Source: Usitatibacter sp035624355
GTDB taxonomy: Bacteria > Pseudomonadota > Gammaproteobacteria > Burkholderiales > Usitatibacteraceae
DNA length: 19,014 nucleotides
Assembly: GCA_035624355.1 (NCBI GenBank)
Contig: DASPRQ010000007.1
Coordinates: forward strand, 1-19,014
Reading direction: 5' to 3'
Below the pieces are notes generated by a model. It ran no database searches, had not been told where the DNA came from, and saw only the letters and a program-made list of their open reading frames with translations. Both the position numbers and the translations under genes were made by a program. Positions 6,849-14,925 of this stretch are shown here, in pieces. The stretch's first letter is position 1; the number at the start of each line of letters is the position of its first letter.

Positions 6849-7577
6849 ATGAACGCGCAACGCCAGAAGATCCTCGTGGTCGACGACGACCTGAGGCTGC
6901 GCGACCTGCTCAAGCGCTACCTCACCGAGCAGGGCTTCGCGGTGGACACGGTGCCCGACGCTGCAGCCATGGACCGCAACCTGGCGCGCGTGCGCTACGA
7001 CCTCATCGTCCTCGACCTGATGCTCCCCGGCGAGGACGGGCTCGCGGTGTGCCGGAGGCTGCGCGCGGCGGACAACTCCGTCGCCGTCATCATGCTCACG
7101 GCCAAGGGCGACGACGTCGACCGCATCGTCGGGCTGGAGATGGGCGCCGACGACTACGTCGCGAAGCCCTTCAACCCGCGCGAGCTCGTCGCGCGCATCC
7201 ATGCGGTGCTGCGCCGCCAGGCCCCGCCCGAGGCGCCCGGCGCGCCCACGCAGGAGGAGAAGGTGGTCGAGTTCGGGCCCTTCGCGCTCAACCTCGCGAA
7301 CCGCTCGCTCGCGCGCGACGGCGAGGCGATCCCGCTCACCACGGGCGAGTTCGCGCTGCTGAAGGCGCTCGCGCTCCACCCCCGCGTGCCGATGTCGCGC
7401 GACAAGCTGATGGAGCTCGCGCGAGGCCGCGAGCACGAGAGCTACGACCGCTCGATCGACGTGCAGGTCTCGCGCCTTCGCAAGCTCCTCGCCGAGGACC
7501 CGCAGTCCCCGCGCTTCATCCAGACCGTGTGGGGCTTCGGCTACGTGTTCATCCCCGACGGGGCGCCGCAGAGGTGA
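6849..7577 (+). CDS. ompR: OmpR family response regulator
   Basis: This 242-residue protein has a receiver domain at 1-120: the acidic pair in VVDDD, phospho-acceptor Asp56 in VLDLMLPGEDG, Thr84 in MLTAKG, and Lys106 in YVAKPF. A winged-helix DNA-binding domain spans about 140-238 (LTTGEFALLKALALHP, then SYDRSIDVQVSRLRKLLAEDPQSPRFIQTVWGFGYVFIPDG). The wording of the C-terminal half is that of proteobacterial OmpR rather than PhoB or QseB. It should bind promoters as a phosphorylated dimer, classically in response to osmolarity or envelope conditions. The stop overlaps the kinase GTG start (GTGA), so the two genes are co-translated. Candidate operator repeats lie upstream and could mediate autoregulation. 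Confidence 0.93.
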   Translation: MNAQRQKILVVDDDLRLRDLLKRYLTEQGFAVDTVPDAAAMDRNLARVRYDLIVLDLMLPGEDGLAVCRRLRAADNSVAVIMLTAKGDDVDRIVGLEMGADDYVAKPFNPRELVARIHAVLRRQAPPEAPGAPTQEEKVVEFGPFALNLANRSLARDGEAIPLTTGEFALLKALALHPRVPMSRDKLMELARGREHESYDRSIDVQVSRLRKLLAEDPQSPRFIQTVWGFGYVFIPDGAPQR

Positions 7578-8917
7578 CGTTCTTCCCCGCCTCGCTTCGC
7601 TGGCGCACCCTCGTGGTGATGATCGCGGCGCTGGTCCTTTCGCAGGTCGCCGCCCTATGGCTGCTGCACGAGTACGTGACCGAGCCGCGCCACGAGATGC
7701 GCGTCGGCCAGTTCGTGAGCCACCTGAAGACGATCAGCGCGGCGCTCGCCACCATGGACCCCGAGCAGCAGCAGCGCTTCATCGCCTCGATCGCGGAGAA
7801 GGAGGGCATCCGCATCCTGCCGGTACGAGGCGACGAGCACATGCGCCCCGCCGCGGACCGGCCTCCGCTGAGGTTCTTCCGCGAGCGCATCCGCGAGATC
7901 TTCGGGCCCGACGCGGAGGTCTACGTGCGCGGCGGCGAGGGTCCCGGCGGCGAACCTCCGCGATCACGTCTCCGCCCGCCGGTCCTGTGGATACGGCTGC
8001 CCGCGGGCGAGCACGGGTTCTGGGTGGCGTTCCCCCCCGGGCGCATCGAGCGCGATCCCCTCACGGCCCTCTTCGCCTGGGGCGCGGCGGGACTGGCCAT
8101 CGCCATCGCCGCGACCTTTTTCCTCGTCTTCCGACTCAACCGGCCGCTGGGCGAGCTCGCGCGCGCCGCGGAGAAGCTCGGCAAGGGCGGCGACCCCGCG
8201 CCGGTGTCCGAAACGGGACCGTCGGAGATCCGTGCCGTCGCGCGCGCCTTCAACCAGATGAAGGACGACCTGCAGAAGAGCCAGCGCGAGCGCGCCACCT
8301 TCCTCGCGGGCATCTCCCACGACCTGCGCACGCCCCTCGCGCGGCTGCGCCTGGAGGTGGAGATGCTGGGCGACAAGGTCGAGGGCGGCACGCAGGGCGG
8401 CATGGTGCAGGACCTCGACGACATGAACGCGATCATCGACCAGTTCATCGATTTCACGCGCAGCGAGGCGGCCGAGCCGCTCGCGCCCATCGATCTGGCG
8501 GAGCTCGCCCGCTCCTGCGCGGAGCGCGCCGCGCGCGGCGGCGCGGACGTGCGCTGCGAGCTGGACGAGGTGCCCCTGATGATGCTGCGCCCGCTCGCCA
8601 TGCGCCGCCTCGTCGACAACCTCATCGCCAACGCGGCGCGCCACGCCGGGGGCGAGATCCGGGTTCGCGTCACGCGGGGCGAAGGCCGCGCGACGCTCTC
8701 GGTCCTCGACCGCGGCCCCGGAATTCCGGCCGGGCTCGTGGAGCGGCTGAAGCAGCCCTTCACGCGCCGCGACGAGGCGCGCAGCGGCTCCTCGGGCGCG
8801 GGCCTCGGGCTCGCGATCGCAGATCGGGTGGCCATGCTCCACGGCGGAACGCTCGACCTGCTGGCGCGCGCCGGCGGCGGCCTGGAAGCCCGCGTGAGCC
8901 TGCCGCTCGCCGTGTGA
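7574..8917 (+). CDS. envZ: EnvZ-type sensor histidine kinase
   Basis: This 447-residue inner-membrane kinase is the cognate partner of OmpR. The first transmembrane helix is at about 11-31 and the second at about 166-187, with a periplasmic sensor region of about 130 residues between them. A HAMP linker (about 188-240) is followed by the H-box FLAGISHDLRTPLARLRLEVEML with His249. The ATPase domain has the N-box NLIANAARHAGG (349-360), the G1 box DRGPGIP (379-385) and the G2 box GAGLGLAI (408-415). The start is the GTG at 7574, overlapping the ompR stop; the frame remains open upstream but only as out-of-phase ompR sequence. The periplasmic loop contains a Pro/Gly/Arg-rich stretch at about 119-137 that looks poorly conserved. 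Confidence 0.93.
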   Translation: MTFFPASLRWRTLVVMIAALVLSQVAALWLLHEYVTEPRHEMRVGQFVSHLKTISAALATMDPEQQQRFIASIAEKEGIRILPVRGDEHMRPAADRPPLRFFRERIREIFGPDAEVYVRGGEGPGGEPPRSRLRPPVLWIRLPAGEHGFWVAFPPGRIERDPLTALFAWGAAGLAIAIAATFFLVFRLNRPLGELARAAEKLGKGGDPAPVSETGPSEIRAVARAFNQMKDDLQKSQRERATFLAGISHDLRTPLARLRLEVEMLGDKVEGGTQGGMVQDLDDMNAIIDQFIDFTRSEAAEPLAPIDLAELARSCAERAARGGADVRCELDEVPLMMLRPLAMRRLVDNLIANAARHAGGEIRVRVTRGEGRATLSVLDRGPGIPAGLVERLKQPFTRRDEARSGSSGAGLGLAIADRVAMLHGGTLDLLARAGGGLEARVSLPLAV

Positions 8918-8922
8918 ACGAC

Positions 8923-8940
8923 CCTTGCCCGGGGGCAAGG
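8923..8940 (+). terminator. hairpin downstream of envZ
   Basis: CCTTGCCC (8923-8930) and GGGCAAGG (8933-8940) form a perfect 8-bp inverted repeat, or 7 bp with a 4-nt loop, starting 5 nt after the envZ stop. There is no T tract after it, so termination is likely imperfect or Rho-assisted. The 158-bp gap up to 9075 also contains a run of nine G at 8987-8995 and the leader of the next gene. Confidence 0.45.
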
Positions 8941-9042
8941 AACGATGCGCGGCCGGGCGGATAATGTTGTGGAAGGGGCGGCGCCCGGGGGGGGGCGAAT
9001 GTCATCCGGAAACGGTCGTCGAACGTTCTATCCACCGATGAT

Positions 9043-9057
9043 GTCCCCGAAAGGGAC
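9043..9057 (+). promoter_or_regulatory. small hairpin in the leader of the Tyr-rich protein gene
   Basis: GTCCC (9043-9047) and GGGAC (9053-9057) form a 5-bp stem with loop CGAAA, immediately before the ribosome binding site of the gene at 9076. Further upstream, a GAACGTTC palindrome at 9021-9028 may be part of a promoter or operator, but I cannot assign -35 and -10 boxes with confidence. Confidence 0.3.
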
Positions 9058-9058
9058 G

Positions 9059-9081
9059 GATCGAAGGAGCATTCCATGAAA
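9059..9081 (+). repeat. shared translation-initiation leader, copy 2 (Tyr-rich protein gene)
   Basis: GATCGAAGGAGC followed by ATTCCATGAAA matches the EF-hand gene leader (minus strand, 6665-6644) with one deleted A. The two copies sit on opposite sides of ompR-envZ. Confidence 0.7.
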
Positions 9082-9567
9082 CCCCTGAAGACTCTCGTCG
9101 TGGCGGCGTTTGCCGCCGGCAGCCTCGCGGTTTCCGCCGGGGCCTTCGCCCAGCACCAAGGAGGCGGCGGTGGCGGCGGCCATGGCCCTTCCGGCGGGCA
9201 TTGGTCGGGCGGCGGGCACTGGCACGGAGGCGGCGGCCACTATCACTATGGCGGTGGCGGGCACTACTACTGGGGACCGGGCTGGGGCTTCTATTTCGGC
9301 GTCCCCTATTACTGGTACGGCTATCCGTACTACTACCCCTACTACCCGTACTACGGCTATCCGTATTACTACGGCTACCCGTATCCCACGGACCCCTCGG
9401 CCTACTATTCCAACGAGCCTCCTCCGCCGACGACGGAAGTCGCGCCCGGGCCGGGAGCGCCGACGGAAGGGCCGCTCTACATGAACTACTGCGCCTCGGC
9501 GAAGGCCTACTACCCGAAGGTCACCACGTGCCCCGAGGGGTGGAAGTTCATCGAGCCGACGAGGTGA
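9076..9567 (+). CDS. secreted Gly/His/Tyr-rich low-complexity protein
   Basis: This 163-residue protein has a clear signal peptide, with cleavage probably after AFA (residue 25). The mature part has three zones: a Gly/His-rich segment (about 26-64) with GGGH and HWHGGGG repeats, a Tyr/Pro-rich segment (about 64-111) dominated by YYPYYP and YGYPYYY units, and a more ordered C-terminus (about 134-160) with two cysteines, C139 and C152, in YMNYCASAKAYYPKVTTCPEGWKF. The C-terminal block looks like the conserved end of small hypothetical exported proteins of betaproteobacteria. Outer-surface, cell-wall or metal-binding roles are possible but unproven. The ATG has AAGGAGC upstream. The last 20 bp overlap the 3' end of the convergent helicase gene. 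Confidence 0.85.
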   Translation: MKPLKTLVVAAFAAGSLAVSAGAFAQHQGGGGGGGHGPSGGHWSGGGHWHGGGGHYHYGGGGHYYWGPGWGFYFGVPYYWYGYPYYYPYYPYYGYPYYYGYPYPTDPSAYYSNEPPPPTTEVAPGPGAPTEGPLYMNYCASAKAYYPKVTTCPEGWKFIEPTR

Positions 9568-11557
9568 CCGCGGTAGCGCCCGCGCCGAAGAACGCCTCCA
9601 CTTCGGCCAGCGAGCGCGTGCGCCGGAACGGCGGGAGCGCGCGCCAGATGCGCCTGCCGTAGGGCTTGTCGACGAGCCGCGGGTCGCAGATCACCAGCGC
9701 CCCGCGGTCGGTTTCGTCCCGGATCAGCCGCCCCGCGCCCTGCTTGAGCGCGATCACCGCGCGCGGCAGCTGGTACTGCATGAACGCGTTCCCGCCGAGG
9801 CGATTGATCCGCTCGATGCACGCCGCGAGGACCGGCTCGTCGGGCGGGTTGAACGGAAGGCGGTCGATCACCACCACGGAAAGCTGCTCTCCCTTCACGT
9901 CCACGCCTTCCCAGAAGGACTGGGAGGCGACGAGGATCGCGTGGGGCGAGCGCCGGAAGCGCTCGAGCAGCTCGCTCTTCGAGCCGCTGCCCTGCAGCAG
10001 CAGGGGCCATTCGAGCCCCGCCGAGCGCAGCTTCTCCGCGAGGCGCTCGTGGCCCCGGCCCATCGCCCTGAGGCTCGTGAAGAGCAGGAACGCGTGGCCC
10101 CCGCTTGCGCGCACCACGGGCCACGCGGCGTCGATCACGGCGTCGCCGTGCCCCTCGGAGTTGGGATCGGGCAGCCCGGGGGGCACGTAGAGCAGCGCCT
10201 GGCGCTCGAAGTCGTACGGGCTGGCCCACGTGAGCGTGCGCGCCTCCTCGAGGCCCATCTCGCGCTGGTAGTGGGAGAAATCGCCGTTCACCGAGAGGGT
10301 CGCGGAGGTGAAGATCCAGGCGCGCGCCTCGCCCTGCATGGCGGAGCGGAAGACGCGGCCCGCGTCGAGAGGCGTCATGTAGAGCGTGGCCGATTGCGGG
10401 TGGACCTCGAGCCAGCGCACGACGTCCGCGGGCGCGGCCTCGCCGCCGTCGTCCTGCGCGCCCCCCTCGTCGGCCGTGCGCCACTCGCCGACGCGCGCGA
10501 GGAGGTCGTCGCAGCGGGCGCGGCAGTTGCGGATCTCCTCGGCGCGCTCCTCCTGCGCCTGGAGCGAGCGGGCGAGCGTCGCGAGCCGCGTGGCGAGCGC
10601 ATCCAGCGTGCCGTCGAACGCGGCGCGCTCCGCCAGCGCGGCGAGCCCGACGCGGCCGCTGGCCGCTCCCAGCGCGAGGCGCAGGTCCCGGGCCCCGCGC
10701 TCCACGTCCGCGGCCGCGTCGGCCACCTCCGTCCCCTCCCGCGCGTGCTGCGCTTGCGCGAGCCGAGCGTCGCGCGCGAGCTCGAGGATCTCGCCGGTGG
10801 CGAGCGACTGGCCGAAGAACAGGCGCGCGAGGTCCGGCAGGTGGTGTGCCTCGTCGAGGACCACGGTGTCCGCCTCGGGCAGCAGGTCCGCCGCGCCCCC
10901 GTCGCGCAGCGCCACGTCGGCGAAGAAGAGATGGTGGTTCACGACCACGACGTCCGCCTCGGCCGCGCGCTTGCGCGCCTTCATCACGAAGCAGTCCTGG
11001 TAGTGGCCGCACGCGGAGCCGAGGCAGTTCTCGCGGGTGGAGGTGGCGTGCGCCCAGGCGCCGGAGCCTTCGGGTACGTCGGCGCAGTCGCTGCGGTCGC
11101 CGCTCATCGTGCGCGCCGCGAAGCTGCGGATGCGTTGCAGGTGCGCGATCTCCTCGCGCGCGGCGAAGGTGCCCTGCCGCGAGTTGGCCTCCAGGTGGTG
11201 CAGGCAGACGTAGTTGGCGCGCCCCTTGAGCAGCGCCACGTCCACGGGAACGCCGAGGGCCTCCCGCACGCGCGGCAGGTCGCGGTGGAAGAGCTGGTCC
11301 TGGAGCGTCTTGGTGCCCGTGGAGACGATCACCCGGCCGCCGGCGAGCAGCGCCGGCACGAGGTAGGCGAAGGTCTTGCCGGTTCCGGTGCCCGCCTCCG
11401 CGATGAGCACGCCGCGCGCGTCGATCGCCTCGAGCACCGCGCGGGCGAACTCGACCTGCTGGGGCCGCGTGCGGAAGCCCGGCTCCGCACGGGCGAGCGG
11501 CCCGTCGGCAGCGAAGAGGCGCTCGAGGTCGATCGCCGCGCGGGCGCCGTCGTTCAT
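9548..11557 (-). CDS. yoaA: YoaA/DinG family ATP-dependent DNA helicase
   Basis: This 669-residue XPD-like superfamily 2 helicase unwinds DNA 5' to 3' and is linked to repair of stalled replication forks. Walker A is EAGTGTGKT (54-62) and the DEAH box is at 235-238 (VVLDEAHHL). The Fe-S cluster cysteines are C118, C178, C183 and C189, in YVCLHHLE and ENCLGSACGHYQDCFV. Later motifs are WIFTSATLSVNGDFSHY, ILVASQSFWEGVDVKG, VVVIDRLPF and the arginine finger region KQGAGRLIRDETDRG. Wording and length fit YoaA better than DinG proper. The ATG at 11557 overlaps the stop of the ABC permease gene (ATGA). It is thus the last gene of an operon whose other members are membrane proteins, an unusual setting. 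Confidence 0.93.
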   Translation of the reverse strand: MNDGARAAIDLERLFAADGPLARAEPGFRTRPQQVEFARAVLEAIDARGVLIAEAGTGTGKTFAYLVPALLAGGRVIVSTGTKTLQDQLFHRDLPRVREALGVPVDVALLKGRANYVCLHHLEANSRQGTFAAREEIAHLQRIRSFAARTMSGDRSDCADVPEGSGAWAHATSTRENCLGSACGHYQDCFVMKARKRAAEADVVVVNHHLFFADVALRDGGAADLLPEADTVVLDEAHHLPDLARLFFGQSLATGEILELARDARLAQAQHAREGTEVADAAADVERGARDLRLALGAASGRVGLAALAERAAFDGTLDALATRLATLARSLQAQEERAEEIRNCRARCDDLLARVGEWRTADEGGAQDDGGEAAPADVVRWLEVHPQSATLYMTPLDAGRVFRSAMQGEARAWIFTSATLSVNGDFSHYQREMGLEEARTLTWASPYDFERQALLYVPPGLPDPNSEGHGDAVIDAAWPVVRASGGHAFLLFTSLRAMGRGHERLAEKLRSAGLEWPLLLQGSGSKSELLERFRRSPHAILVASQSFWEGVDVKGEQLSVVVIDRLPFNPPDEPVLAACIERINRLGGNAFMQYQLPRAVIALKQGAGRLIRDETDRGALVICDPRLVDKPYGRRIWRALPPFRRTRSLAEVEAFFGAGATAVTSSAR

Positions 11558-12729
11558 GGCCGGCCGAACACGATGCGCTCCTCGCGCAGCAGGCGCGCGA
11601 CGAGCCACACGCACGCGGCGGCGAGCACGAGCGCGATCGCCGAAGGCACGGCCCAGTCGGCCACCGTGAGCGCGTCGCCGCGCAGCAGGCGCGCGAGCAC
11701 GACCTGCTGGCCGAGCACCGGCACGGCGAGCTGCCACGCCGCGTCCTTCAGGCCGGAGAACATCACCGCCGCCGGCACGAAGGACACCGCGGTGGCGAGG
11801 TAGCTCACGTAGGTTTGCGCTTCGCGATAGGAGCGGCCGTACGTGCAGATGAGCATCTGCAGCGCCGAGGTCATCGCGGCGAACGGCACGACCATCGCGA
11901 GGAACCGCGCCGCCTCGGGCGCGCCGAAGGTCATGAGCACGGCGAGCTTCGTGCCCCCGTAGAGGGCCGCGGCCGCCGCGAAGCCGGAAAGCGTGAGCAG
12001 CGCCACGCCGCACGCGAAGGTCCAGGCCGCGAGCCACTTGCCGAGCACGATGAGCCCGGCGGGCACCGGGCTCGCGAGGAGCGGCTCGAGCGAGCCGCGC
12101 TCGCGCTCCCCCGCCGTCGAGTCGATCGCGAGGGTCATGCCGCCGAGCAGCGGGGAGAGCAGCGTGAACATCGGGATGAGGAAGAGCAGGAAGGCGCCCC
12201 TCTGCCGGGGCGTCGCCATGTTCACGCGCTCGACCTTCAGGGGATCGCCCAGGTCGGGGCTCACGCCGCGGGCGATCATGCGCAGCGTCCCCGCCTCCTG
12301 GTTGAACGCGTCGAGCAGCCGCTCGACCTGGCGGGTGGCGGGGCCCGAGTCCGCGCGGGAGTCGTCGAAGACGAGCTCCAGGGTCGCCTCGTCGCCCGAG
12401 AGCCAGCGCTCCTGGAAATCGTCGGGCACGACGATGACCGCGTCGAGCGTCCCGGCGCGCACGCGCGCCTCGTAGTCGGGCGGCGCCGTCTCGATCTCGA
12501 CGTCGTTGCGCTGCAGGAAGTTGACCAGCGCCGGGGCGTTCTGCTCGCCGCGGATCCGCACCTTGCGGGCCGCCGCCTTGTCTTCGAGGCCCGAGACGAA
12601 GTGGACCATGAGCACCATCACGAGGGGCCCCATGAGGATGGAGGCGACGAGGATCATGACCGCGGTGCGCCGGTCGCGCAGCGCATCGCGCAGCTCCTTG
12701 CCGTAGACGACGAGCGCGGCGCGCCTCAC
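11554..12729 (-). CDS. ABC-2 type permease (NatB-like)
   Basis: This 391-residue membrane protein has one transmembrane helix near the N-terminus (about 22-44), a large extracytoplasmic domain (about 45-178), then a cluster of about five further hydrophobic segments starting near 178 (FLLFLIPMFTLLSPLLGGMTLAID). The cytoplasmic loop ERERGSLEPLLASPVP (208-223) is characteristic of the ABC-2 exporter family that includes NatB. The GTG at 12729 overlaps the ATPase gene stop (GTGA), and its stop overlaps the ATG of the helicase gene. Together with the ATPase it should form an exporter. The substrate is unknown; sodium export is the precedent from Bacillus NatAB but cannot be assumed here. Confidence 0.9.
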   Translation of the reverse strand: MRRAALVVYGKELRDALRDRRTAVMILVASILMGPLVMVLMVHFVSGLEDKAAARKVRIRGEQNAPALVNFLQRNDVEIETAPPDYEARVRAGTLDAVIVVPDDFQERWLSGDEATLELVFDDSRADSGPATRQVERLLDAFNQEAGTLRMIARGVSPDLGDPLKVERVNMATPRQRGAFLLFLIPMFTLLSPLLGGMTLAIDSTAGERERGSLEPLLASPVPAGLIVLGKWLAAWTFACGVALLTLSGFAAAAALYGGTKLAVLMTFGAPEAARFLAMVVPFAAMTSALQMLICTYGRSYREAQTYVSYLATAVSFVPAAVMFSGLKDAAWQLAVPVLGQQVVLARLLRGDALTVADWAVPSAIALVLAAACVWLVARLLREERIVFGRP

Positions 12730-13451
12730 GCGAGCACCTCGCCCGCGAGCGCCACGAACGCGTCCTCCAGGCTCGTGCGCCCGCTGGCCGCCACGAGCTC
12801 CCCGGGCGCTCCGCGCGCGACCACGGCGCCCCGGGCGACGATCACGATCTCGTCGCAGAGCGCCGAGACTTCCTGCATCACGTGACTCGAGAAAAGAACG
12901 CACTTGCCGTCCCCGCGCAAGCGCCGGATCGCCTCGCGCAGGCTCCTCGTGGTCATCACGTCGAGCCCGCCGGTCGGCTCGTCGAGGATCACGTTGGGCG
13001 GGTCGTGCACCAGAGCGCGCGCGATGGCGACCTTCATGCGCTCGCCCTGCGAGAACCCGTCGGTGCGCCGGTCGAGGAGCGCGCGCATGTCGAGCAGGTC
13101 CGCGAGCCGCGCGATCGAGGCCTCGATCGCCTCGCCCCCCATGGAGCGCAGCGCGCCGTAATAGGCGATGTTCTCCCGGGCCGTGAGCCGCGCGTACAGG
13201 CCCCGCGCGTCGGAGAGGATCCCGATGCGCGCGCGCACGGCGAGCGGGTCGGCGCGTCCGTCGATGCCGTCGACCAGCGCCCGGCCCCGCGTGGGCTCCA
13301 CCAGCGTCGAGATCATGCGAAGCGTGGTGGTCTTGCCCGCGCCGTTGGGGCCGAGGAGCGCCGTGATGCGCCCGTCGGTCGCCTCGAACGACACGCCGCG
13401 CACGGCCTCCACGTCCCCGAAGCGCTTGGCGAGGTCCTCGGCGACGATCAA
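12726..13451 (-). CDS. ABC transporter ATP-binding protein (NatA-like)
   Basis: This 241-residue nucleotide-binding subunit has Walker A GPNGAGKT (34-41), a signature loop FSQGERMKVAIARAL (133-147), Walker B VILDEPTGGLD (154-164) and the switch His190 in FSSHVM. Sequence style and partner place it with NatA-type exporters. The start is unusual. No ATG or GTG fits the N-terminus, but TTG at 13451 gives (M)IVAEDLAKRFG and overlaps the hydrolase stop as TTGA, in line with the GTGA and ATGA junctions further down. It therefore probably depends on translational coupling from the hydrolase gene. Confidence 0.92.
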   Translation of the reverse strand: MIVAEDLAKRFGDVEAVRGVSFEATDGRITALLGPNGAGKTTTLRMISTLVEPTRGRALVDGIDGRADPLAVRARIGILSDARGLYARLTARENIAYYGALRSMGGEAIEASIARLADLLDMRALLDRRTDGFSQGERMKVAIARALVHDPPNVILDEPTGGLDVMTTRSLREAIRRLRGDGKCVLFSSHVMQEVSALCDEIVIVARGAVVARGAPGELVAASGRTSLEDAFVALAGEVLA

Positions 13452-14899
13452 GACGGGGACCCCAGCGGCAGCACGAAGAGAGGCCGCGGGATGCGCCGCA
13501 GGCACCCGCCGTCGAGGCCCTCGGCGCTCGCAGCGCGGATGAATCGCTCGATGAGCCGCGGAGCGCAGCCGTGCAGGCTCACGCCGTGTCCCAGATACGG
13601 CGCGACGAACTGCCGCGCGTTCGGCAGCGTCGCGATCACGCTCTCGGCGTGGCGCGGCGGGGTGGCCGGATCGATGCCGCCCGAGAGCACGAGCGCCGGG
13701 ACGTCCGAGCTCACCGGCGTGTAGTAGTCCGCCGGCACGCGCCCGCGCGGCCAGACCTTGCACGCGCGCACGAAGTCGTCGACGAGCGCGCCGCCGAAGA
13801 AGGCGCTGCGGGCCTTCTCGAGGTCCGCGGGCGTGATGAGGGGCACGTCCTCCGAGCAGATCACCGAGAGGTGCATGCCGAGCGAGAGGTTCTCCGAGAT
13901 GTCGTCCGTGAGCTCGAGGTTCTGCGCGAGCAGCGGGTTGAAGTCGCCGTTCGCCGCCGAGGCGACGCCGAAGGGCAGCAGGCTCGCGAGCTCCGCGTCG
14001 TACAGCGGGCGGAAGAGCCCGGACAGGAAGACGTTCTCCGTCACCTCGATCGTCTCGCGCTCGCCGGTGCGCGGGTCCTGGATCGAAGCGCGCACCGGGC
14101 GGCGCGCAAGCCGGTCGCGCAGCGATTCGATGGTCCGGCGCAGGTCGGGATAGGTGAGGCGGCAGAGCGCCTCGGCCTCGCACCCGTCCACGAGCTTGCC
14201 GAGGGCGGCCTCGCCGTCCTTCACGAAGGACAGCGGCAGCTTCATGGTGGCCGGGGCCACACCGTCGAGCACCAGGGTGCGCACGTGCTCGCCATGGCGG
14301 CGCAGGTATTCGAGCTCCACGCGCGTGCCGTAGGAGCCGCCCCACAGGTTCAGCTTGCCGTAGCCCAGCGCGGCGCGCACCTCGTCGATGTCCTCCACCG
14401 CGATGGAGGTCACGTACTGGCGCGGATCGGCGTCGAGGTGGGCGAGGCAACGCTCGACCAGCGCCTGGGGAAGCGTGTCCTCGAACAGCGACTCCAGCGG
14501 CTCGTCCTCGTCCTCCTCGCAGTCGAGCGGATGGGAATCGCCCGTGCCGCGCTGGTCGATGAAGACGATGTCGCGCGTGTCGTTCAGGCGCGCGAAGAGC
14601 GGCATCACCTGGGAAGCGAGCGCCACGGCGCCCTGCCCCGGCCCTCCCGCGAACACGACGACCGGGTCGGGCTCGTGCGCGCGCGCGCGCGCCGGGACGA
14701 TCGCCACGTGGATCCCGATCCGGCGCCCGGTGCGGGTCGCCCGGTTCTCCCACACCTCGTGGGTCCCGCATTGCGCGGCGAGCTCGATGCCGGGCAGGCG
14801 GCACTCGGTGAGCGCCATCGCGCGTCGCGGGCCGTCGGCAGCGGGATTGCAGGCCGCCGCCGCGAGGCACGCGGCGGCGAGGAGCGGGAGGTGCTTCAT
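13448..14899 (-). CDS. alpha/beta hydrolase, S33 peptidase/TAP-like, probable lipoprotein
   Basis: This 483-residue protein has an N-terminal hydrophobic signal (MKHLPLLAAACLAAAAC) with Cys11 and Cys17 as possible lipidation sites; neither lipobox is textbook, so it may simply be secreted. The catalytic triad is readable: Ser189 in WGGSYGT, Asp410 in SGGIDPATPP and His438 in GHGVSLHG. The oxyanion region FAGGPGQGA (83-91) and FIDQRGTGDS (113-122) are typical of S33 prolyl-aminopeptidase-like enzymes with a C-terminal TAP-like segment. The substrate is probably a peptide or ester outside the cytoplasm. It heads the operon with the NatAB-like exporter. The ATG at 14899 lacks a clear Shine-Dalgarno sequence. 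Confidence 0.9.
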   Translation of the reverse strand: MKHLPLLAAACLAAAACNPAADGPRRAMALTECRLPGIELAAQCGTHEVWENRATRTGRRIGIHVAIVPARARAHEPDPVVVFAGGPGQGAVALASQVMPLFARLNDTRDIVFIDQRGTGDSHPLDCEEDEDEPLESLFEDTLPQALVERCLAHLDADPRQYVTSIAVEDIDEVRAALGYGKLNLWGGSYGTRVELEYLRRHGEHVRTLVLDGVAPATMKLPLSFVKDGEAALGKLVDGCEAEALCRLTYPDLRRTIESLRDRLARRPVRASIQDPRTGERETIEVTENVFLSGLFRPLYDAELASLLPFGVASAANGDFNPLLAQNLELTDDISENLSLGMHLSVICSEDVPLITPADLEKARSAFFGGALVDDFVRACKVWPRGRVPADYYTPVSSDVPALVLSGGIDPATPPRHAESVIATLPNARQFVAPYLGHGVSLHGCAPRLIERFIRAASAEGLDGGCLRRIPRPLFVLPLGSPS

Positions 14900-14925
14900 C
14901 TGGGCGGAAGCGAGGTGCGCCCGAA

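Noticed and set aside
7657..8964. Second plus-strand frame inside envZ
   Set aside because: The protein is Arg/Ala/Pro-rich and lacks motifs, whereas the envZ frame has all kinase boxes.
8987..8995. Run of nine G upstream of the Tyr-rich gene, considered as a phase-variable tract
   Set aside because: It lies about 80 nt from the start codon in non-coding DNA with no promoter boxes around it, so a switch function cannot be supported.
9008..9030. Possible ECF-sigma promoter (GGAAAC ... TTCTA) before the Tyr-rich gene
   Set aside because: The spacing is shorter than usual for ECF promoters and the -10 match is poor.
14682..14695. Alternating GC tract in the hydrolase gene
   Set aside because: It is a short simple repeat encoding Arg-Ala within the coding sequence, without sign of phase variation because the flanking frame is intact and the tract is short.
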